Below, piece by piece: positions 56,713 through 64,000 of a stretch of 64,000 nt of DNA. The translations under genes and the position numbers were made by a program. The stretch comes from Liopterus haemorrhoidalis (Eukaryota; Arthropoda; Insecta; Coleoptera; Dytiscidae): positions 35,691,916 to 35,755,915 of the forward strand of contig OZ020612.1 in the NCBI GenBank assembly GCA_963971575.1. Direction: 5' to 3'. Positions within the stretch are counted from its first letter, which is position 1. Each line of letters opens with the position of its first letter. Under the pieces are notes generated by a model. That model was not told where the DNA came from. It was given only the letters and a program-made list of their open reading frames with translations, and did no database searches.

Positions 56713-58465
56713 ATTATCGTAAGCAAGAATACTTTATTATATCGACGTTATAAGAAGTTTGTATTTATTGTTATAATTATATTAGTTATTTTAATAATTT
56801 ATTGAATACAATACAGAGCTGCAATAATTAAGGTCAAAATGTATCGACATGTGTTAATACAGGTCTAATATATTCTTTATTGCAGAATCAAATATCCATA
56901 TCTAGGTATATGGTTTATAATAATATAAATTGTGCATCTGCGTAGACAGTTGAAAACTGGTAATTTCGTGACACCAACTTAAGAATAAAATTATCATAGA
57001 TGGCAGCACAGGCATAACCCTCCTGGATATCGAGACCAAACAGATGTTTGTGATCGAATTCTCAGGTCCAGCTGAGAAGAATATCTCTCTCAAGGAGTGT
57101 GCCAGAAATATGTTTTCTATCTAACGTCGTACTGAAATTGTATAGATTAAAAAATTAAGATGTAAATTAAAATTATTCGTCTCTTAAACCAAGTTTATAT
57201 AAAATATAAAACTTTAAACAGCAGTATCTCAGAAGTTTAGTTTTTTGAGATATTTCACTAATATTTCAGGTCAGCGAAATTTAGGAATAATTAAACAGAT
57301 TAATTTATCACATTTATGACCAATAAATAACAAGGAAAATCAGGAAATATCAGCAAATTTAAAAAAATAAGTTCTTAATAATGAAACTAAATTCTTAAAT
57401 TCATCCTGATAATTAAAAGATGAAAGTTTTATGACGATTTTAAGAATTTAGGATATTTTTATTTTTTTAAATTTGATATGAGCTTCTATGTTTTTAAATG
57501 TGGCAAATTACCATGGTTAATTTATCCTAATATTTCCAAAAATGAAAGTAAGGCGATACATAATTATTTTTAAATAAATAAACGCGATAAATCCAAAGAA
57601 ATTGTTGTATCTACGACTGTTATATAAACTCTACTATATTTAATTGTTTAAGTAAGCGTAAAGCAGGTCTTTATAGGAAGAATAAAAAAAGTAAAAAGTG
57701 CCGTAACGTATCATTATTTCACTTTTGCCATAAGCAAAATTCTAAACGCGTCTTCCGTAGGAAGAGGCGACCAAACGAAGATTTTATGTTCACGCGGATA
57801 TTGCGGATAAGCGGATATGATATATAATTCGCATCCGCAAGATTTCAATGATAATTTATCCGCATCCGCAGAAAAATGGCGGATATACGCGGATTTGCAG
57901 GCCTCTACTGATAAGTGACTGTTCGTTGCTACAAGTATCGATATTCAATACTATATGCTTTCTCTGTCTATATCATTATAATTATTTGCATACCCATAGT
58001 AACGTATAGTGACCCAAGTTAAAAACTAACCTTCATAATTATTTGAATAAAAAACAAAGCATTAGACAGAAACGGCATGATTCGTAGATTTCTTTACTAA
58101 TTAGAGCGCGAAAATAAATTTACAGCAGTACTCAAACAAACAAAATTATTAATTTTAAGGTAATAATTATAAATAAGGAAAAAATTATACTCATACGTAA
58201 ATTTTGGATTGTAATTTGTTGGTTATTCCAGCAGATTTAAAATTAAAGTTTGTGAATTTAATAATCGGCCGCAAGCCATATTTTAATTAATATTTATTAC
58301 CAGACACTGACAGTTAAGACAAATAACAAAAAACATTTTTAAAATCGCTGAAAAATGGTAACTAGATTATTATATGAATGCACTACTTTATACATACATG
58401 TAACAGTCACCTATCAGTAATCAGACTACTGAATTAGTCCACTCTCACTGCTAAAGCAGAAAGCG
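56713..58465. other. AT-rich interval with one hAT fragment
   Basis: No gene recognised. The only identifiable item is the fragment at 57745-57905. Confidence 0.4.
57745..57905 (+). mobile_element. Terminal fragment of the 32092-33220 hAT family
   Basis: Matches about 33040-33220: CACGCGGATATTGCGGATAA, TAATTTATCCGCATCCGCAG and GCGGATTTGCAGG-CTCTA. The other end is missing. Confidence 0.8.
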
Positions 58466-59663
58466 GTGGACAAATTGGTTGATGAGAGCATTATAAAACA
58501 TCTTAATGCCGAAGGGTCTTACACATTTCTAGGCATCAGTGAGAGTGGTGTCCAGGATGTCACTCTTATTAAGCAGGCCCTTCGCAGCAAGTATGTGGCA
58601 CGACTTAAGGTGCCTACAGACGGCGTGGCAAGTCACGGCCAATATTTATACTTGTCTAGCTCCGCGGATCGTGTGTAGGGGAAACAAGTCACAAGTTACA
58701 GCCAACGTAGGCTGGGCTTGCCGCTGGCCGGTGTTCGCTTCCGAGGCGGTATTCTATCACAAGTCAAAGGAGTTTGACCAACATCGGTGCAGTCTTGCAC
58801 ATGCTTGTTAGCACCGTACACACGACGCGCACACTCTTGTCATCACGTCAGTCGAGATGTGTTGTGCTCAGAGTGAAAATTATAACTATGTTTGCGTAAT
58901 TATGAAGTCTACTTAAAGTAAAAAGTAATTTTTTGTACTTTTAATCTAATTTAAATAACAAAAGCAAGGTTGAAGCTGCGACCATAACCTCACTTTCACT
59001 GTCAGGCGCCATTTTACAAGCGCTGGCCCATGTTCGCTAGTTTTGTACTTGGCCAGCACGGACGCTTCGTCTGTAGGGTACACAAGTACAAGTGTCCGCC
59101 AGCGCTACATGTTACGGCCAACGTCAGAATTAGAAGCTGGCGAACGCTGGCTCACCGTCTGTAGGCACCTTTAGGCAGATATGGAGATCATGTCTGTCTG
59201 GCAAGAACAAGATCGCTGCCACAAACATGCTTGCTGTCCCTTTAATTTCATACACTTTTGGTGTAATGAAATGGAATGTTGATGATCTTAAGGATATCGA
59301 CAGGAGAACCAGAAAGGTCATGAACATCACCCGAAGTCTTCACCCGATATCTTCTGTCCAGCGCAGTTTCCTCCCTCGTCAAAATGGGGGCGGGGATTAC
59401 TTAATCTGGAGTGTTTGCACGATCAACTCGTCCTGGTTACAGCTAACAGTATCCTCAGAAGTCAGGACCCACTATTACAATTCGTTAGTGCACACGGATT
59501 TAGTGGCAAAGGGGCGTTTCTTTACCAGGCAGCGCGAAGAGCAGCAACGAAATTTAACCTGGCAGACTTGAGTCCCGCCAGGGAAAAATCAAATATAGGG
59601 GCGTACACCACAAATACCGTTAGGTATGCGCGTGGTATCTACAATAAATTTAAGTTTGATTAG
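58466..59663 (+). pseudogene. R4/Dong-like LINE remnant (RT C-terminal region)
   Basis: Upstream of the nested MITE the frame reads LNAEGSYTFLGISESG and IKQALRSKYVARL. Downstream it reads KNKIAATNMLAVPLISYTFG, IDRRTRKVMNITRSLH and SVQRSFLPRQNGGG, then shifts frame near 59400 and continues HDQLVLVTANS and FNLADLSPAR. These are segments that follow the RT palm in LINEs of R4/Dong-like type. The clade is tentative. Both the RT core and the C-terminal endonuclease are missing. Confidence 0.65.
58608..59170. mobile_element. PIF/Harbinger-type MITE in the LINE remnant
   Basis: The ends are AGGTGCCTACAGACGG, perfectly inverted, flanked by TTA (58605-58607 and 59171-59173). Removing it leaves the LINE frame continuous across the site, confirming the boundaries. 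Contains GCTGGC-rich sequence; no transposase. Confidence 0.88.
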
Positions 59664-59721
59664 TAATTATTCTGTTGACTTATTATTAAATTTAAGTATT
59701 AGTTTTTATAATATCAACAAA

Positions 59722-60752
59722 TTATATATATATATATATATAAAAATAATAAATGTTGAACTCAACAAGTATTTTATTTATTTTATTTTGATCTAGATGT
59801 AAAATCAAATTTTTAGCAACTTTTATTATATGTTTACCCACCGGCGTTAAATTATTTTCTGTTAAGTATTTCTTGAAGCTATTGTAAATTTTCGGTATAA
59901 AATAAATGAAACTTCTTTGACCAATTGATTTTATTGATTTATACAACAATGCTTGGCCAGCATTTCTAGTGTTGTACTCATGAGATATTAGTTGAATGGG
60001 TAGTTGCATTTTATGAATATATTTTATTAAAGTTAAAATATACAATTGACTAATATTCATTAAGTTTGTTTCTAAATATAATTTCTTAGTCGAGTAAAAA
60101 AATGGTTTCCGATATATGGTTTTAATAATCATGTTTTGAGTCGTAGTTAATTTTGTCAAGTGTGTATTAGCTGCACCTCCCCATGCAACTAAGCCATAAG
60201 TAAGTATGGATTGTACAAGACTATAATAAAAATTAAGCAATAGTTTAACAAGCATAAATTCTCTTAATTTTCTAAAGGTTTTTCGTAAACGATTTCTGAG
60301 ATTGTGAATATGTAAGTCCCATTTAATATTTTGATCTATGATCAGGGCAAGGTATTTGACAGAGTTAACTCTGTTTATAAATTGACAAGTACAATTTATT
60401 TTCATGCAATAATCAGTATGGATTTTAATACAATCAAGAAAAGGTTGAGTTTTAACATTTGCAGAAAAGGTTACAAAATTTGATTTTTTAAAGTTAAGAG
60501 ACAGAAAATTAGAATCCATCCAACTTTTTATAATTGTCAAGTTATTTTCAGTAATTATTTTCGCATCAATCCATGTCTCTGCTTCAATAAAGATTACAGT
60601 ATCATTTGCGTATGACAAAATTTTGCATTTGATATCATTGAGCTTTAGTAAATCATTTATATAAATCAAGAACAACAATGGACCTAAGATTGTGCATTGT
60701 GGAACCCCACAAGTAACAATAGATGGAGTACTTGAAAGATTTTTTATTTTAA
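59722..60752 (-). pseudogene. Jockey-like LINE fragment, 5' part cut by TTAA element
   Basis: The minus-strand frame reads GVPQCTILGPLLFLIYINDL, then YAND in place of YADD, LNFKKSNFVTFSANV, a thumb region and the C-terminal HEYNTRNAGQ segment. The catalytic motif has D-to-N at one Asp. The frame begins at the insertion point of the TTAA element at 60753; the first residues of the apparent ORF belong to that element. The 3' end runs into a short (TA)n tract. Confidence 0.8.
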
Positions 60753-61233
60753 GGTGATAATGTAGCGAACTCAAAAGTCAAAGTTTGCCCGCGGGGTGCG
60801 GTGGCCAGGAGACTTAATACGTCACAGGAGGTGTGGTAACAAATTCTCCCACCTCGAAGTAGCTTACAGGGAGAGGGAAAAGTGCACATATTTATAAAAC
60901 AACCCAGGATTTTTCGGAACCGTAAAATATAGACTAAATATGTTCAAATCAATTTGAGTTTTTTTTTAAAACTTCTAGATATGAAAGAAAAATTTTGATT
61001 TATTTTTGATTTTCAATTTTACAGTGCTGAACTTTTTTTTTAACTTCACATCACTGTTACTCAGTAAATGAATAAAAATTACAAATGTTAACACTGGACC
61101 AGTCTATATAGTAATTTTATCTTTAAAATAAGCCCTTGTATGTGAAAAGTGATTAATATTTATTACCAATTCTGATTTTACAGATAAATTTGTAGAAATA
61201 ATATTTTTTTTTATCATCAAAAAATTATGTTAA

Positions 61234-61815
61234 CCCGTAGTTGACCAAAATATACACATCCAACCAAGTGGGGTGTAGTATACCCCAGGCTTTTCTCATT
61301 TAATATCAATTAAAATAAGGTAAAATACAGTTAGATGCTGTCAAGCCTATAGAACAATATTACAAAAAAAAAAATTTTTTTTCAAAGTAATTATTTAATG
61401 CTTTTTTAATAATTTTTTCAATAAAAGTCAAAATCACGCAATTTCTTTCCTAAATTGCATCATACTTCAAGTAGTGTCTCGAGTTGACTGACAATATTGC
61501 ATCTCACGTTCAAACCAACTCTCACACACTAGCTCTCTGATTGGTCTATGTATTTTGGTGGGGGAGACAATTTCTTTCTCATTTCTCAAGCAACGCTTGA
61601 ATTTTGAACGTTTATTTATTTATAATTCGTTCGAAATGCGCTGTTGCCAAATATAATTTAGACACATTTTTTTGTAATGGTGTTTTTGATTTTTTTGTCG
61701 ATTGAAAATTAAATAATTGTTAAATATTAACTAATTCATAAATATTGTCAATAGATACATCATTTCCACTATTAATATACTGGGGTGTGACACACCCCAT
61801 TTGGTCAAGCCTGGG
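61234..61815. mobile_element. piggyBac-type MITE, 582 bp
   Basis: The ends are CCCGTAGTTGACCAAA and CCCAGGCTTGACCAAA, inverted, flanked by TTAA (61230-61233 and 61816-61819). Copy 1 of the host element has a single TTAA at the equivalent place (21780-21783), an empty site. Subterminal GGGGTGT palindromic boxes are present. No transposase. Confidence 0.93.
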
Positions 61816-62039
61816 TTAATAATCATTAATGTAATAATAATAATAATATGTGTGTAGAAGTTTCTCTCCAATTCCCCCCCCCCCTGCTTCGCCTCTGACC
61901 ATCATTGTAGACCGGTGGTTCTCAACATTATTTTGACTTACCCCTTGGCGTGTCAGAAATTTATTAAGCACCCCTAAAATTATAGTAGGAGAGATAAATA
62001 AGAAATTCAAAAAATAATTAGTAAAATAAAAATTAATTG

Positions 62040-64000
62040 TAGATTCAGCCCTTTAGGGGTTAATAGGGCTAGGATAAAATTCTGATATACGTTTTTCGGT
62101 ACTTGCATGGGTAATCTTTATAAGTAAATAGCAAGTAATTTTATATCTCAACAAACACAGGAAATACAACGGGATGTATAATTCGCCCCATTTGTAGATT
62201 CACCCCTTTAGGGATTGATTAGGACAAAATCTTAAAACAAGTTTTTCGGCAATTGTAATTGTAAGCAAAAATCAAGTCGATATCTCATTGGTCCTAATAT
62301 TAAGGAATCCCTGAATTCACATTTCACCCCTTTTCACCCTTAATGGATGCAATTTTAAAAAACTGTCAATAACATTTCGAGATATTTTAAAAATACACAT
62401 ATGTGCCAAAAAGTAATTTTATATCTCAACAAACACAGAAAATACAACGGGATGTATAATTCGCCCCAATTGTAAATTCACCCCTTTAGGGGTTGATTAG
62501 GACAAAATCCTGAAATAAGTTTTTCGACAATTGTATTGACAATTGTAGTCGATATCTCATTGGTCCCAAGAGATATTAAGGAATCCCTGAATTCACATTT
62601 CACCCTTAAGGTATGCAATTTTAAAAAACTGTCAATACCATTTCTAGATATTTTAAAAAGACACATGTGCCGAAAAGTAATTTTATAACTCAACAAACAC
62701 AGGAAATACAACGGGATGTATAATTTGCCCCAACTGTAGATTCACCCCTTTAGGGGTTGATTAGGACAAAATCCTGAAATAACTTTTTCGGCATTTGTAT
62801 GGGTAATCTTTGTAAGCAAAAATCAAGTCGATATCTCATTGGTCCTAATATTAAGGAATCCCTGAATTCGCATTTCACCCCTTTTCATCCTTAATGGATG
62901 TAATTTTAAAAAACTGTCAATAACATTTCGAGATATTTTAAAAATACACATATGTGCCAAAAAGCAATTTTATAACTCAACAAACACAGAAAATACAACG
63001 GGATGTATAATTCGCACCAATTGTAAATTCACCCCTTTAGGGGTTGATTAGGACAAAATCCTGAAATAAGTTTTTCGACAATTGTATGGGTAGTCTTTAT
63101 AAGTAAAAAGCAAGTCGATATCTCATTGGTCCCAAGAGATATTAAGAAATGCCTGAATTCACATTTCACCCCTTTTCACCCTTAAGCGATATAATTTACA
63201 AAAACTGCCAGTATCATTTCGAGATATTTTAAAAAGACACATATGTGTCAAAAAGTAATTTTATAACTCAACAAATACAGGAAATACGGCGGAATGTATA
63301 ATTCACACCGACTGTAGATCCACCCCTTTAGGGGTTGATTAGGACAAAATCCTGAAATAACTTTTTCGGCATTTGTATGGCTAATCTTTGTAAGCAAAAT
63401 GCAAGTCGATATCTTATAGGTCCTAAGAGATATTAAGGAATCCTTGAAACCACAATTCACCCCTTTTCAACCTTTAGGGGTGAAATTTTAAAAATCTGTC
63501 AAAACTATTTCGAGTCATTTTAAAAAGGCACCTATGTGCCAAAAAGTAATGTTACAAATAAACGAACACAGGAAATACGACGGGATGTATAATTCACCCC
63601 GATTGTAGAATCACCCCTTTAGGGGTTGATTAGGATAAAATCCTGAAACACGTTTTTCGGAATTTGCATAGGTAGTCTTTGTAAGCAAAAACCAAGTCAA
63701 TATCTTATTAGTCCTAAGAAGTATTACGGAATCTTGAAATCACATTTCACCTCTTTTCACCCTTAAGGGCTGAAATTTTAAAAAACTGTCAAAATCATTT
63801 CGAGATATTTTAAAAAGACACCTATGTGTCAAAAAGGATTGTTGCAACCAAACAAACACAGGAAATACGACGGGATGTATAATTCACGCCGATTGTAGAA
63901 TCACCCCTTTAGGGGTTGATTAGGATAAAATCCTGAAACACATTCTTCGGAATTTTCATGGGTAGTCTTTGTAAGCAAAAACCAAGTCAATATCTTATTG
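62040..64000 (-). repeat. Satellite array of about 290-bp units, copy 2
   Basis: Inverse-orientation array with the same CCTTTAGGGGTTGATTAGGA blocks and GGGATGTATAATTCRC segments as 18900-21560, continuing past the window end. Confidence 0.92.

Larger units (their letters stand above)
60753..64000 (-). mobile_element. TTAA-targeting element with satellite core, copy 2 (runs off window)
   Basis: It begins after TTAA (60749-60752) with GGTGATAATGTAGCGAACTC, the same terminus as the right end of copy 1, and continues through the same unique region into the satellite array in inverse orientation. Copy 2 has an additional piggyBac MITE (61234-61815). The far end is beyond the window. Confidence 0.88.

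Noticed and set aside
62478..63460. Short open frames in the satellite array
   Set aside because: Repeated translations of the 290-bp unit, not genes.

Overview
This is a eukaryotic, AT-rich, intron-bearing and transposon-packed window. The families present (a U2-targeting R2/NeSL-type retrotransposon, mariner, hAT, PIF/Harbinger and piggyBac MITEs, a Ty3/gypsy element, several LINEs) and the insect-like U2 snRNA sequence suggest an arthropod, most likely an insect. I cannot name the species. The only host genes I can support are U2 snRNA and one THAP zinc-finger exon.

Layout. Positions 1-15624 and 33235-44246 are the two arms of a near-perfect inverted duplication (at least 11.0 kb per arm, possibly continuing left of the window). 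Each arm carries the same old LINE remnant, the same MITEs and one U2 snRNA gene. On the right arm U2 is intact (35869 down to 35683, minus strand). On the left arm it is split between nucleotides 38 and 39 by a 4604-bp non-LTR retrotransposon encoding a 1450-residue zinc-finger/RT/restriction-like-endonuclease protein. Target, architecture and insertion site match the described U2-specific family Utopia, so the right arm is its empty site.

The 17.6-kb spacer (15625-33234) holds a 5'-truncated RNase H-bearing LINE, a young Ty3/gypsy element (17445-30446, CACT target duplication, intact gag and pol, nearly identical LTRs) and a mariner-type MITE carrying a hAT MITE. The gypsy 5' LTR is split by a 3990-bp TTAA-flanked element with long degenerate terminal inverted repeats and a core of about nine 290-bp satellite units. 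A second copy of that element starts at 60753 in inverse orientation and runs off the window.

Right of the palindrome lie an internally deleted PIF/Harbinger element, the THAP exon, and a second, decayed Utopia (about 47154-50337). Its 3' end abuts the most unusual object here: about 72 tandem copies of a 37-bp unit (50338-52998) that is the 5' end of U2 snRNA (nt 1-40 minus one GTA of the branch-recognition GTAGTA). Beyond that come a broken mariner, further MITEs and two LINE fragments.

How the parts relate: U2 is the target of Utopia; Utopia splits one U2 copy of the inverted pair; and the U2 segment lying 5' of the Utopia cleavage site has been amplified into a minisatellite next to another Utopia 3' end. 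The rest is nested transposition whose order can be read from target-site duplications.
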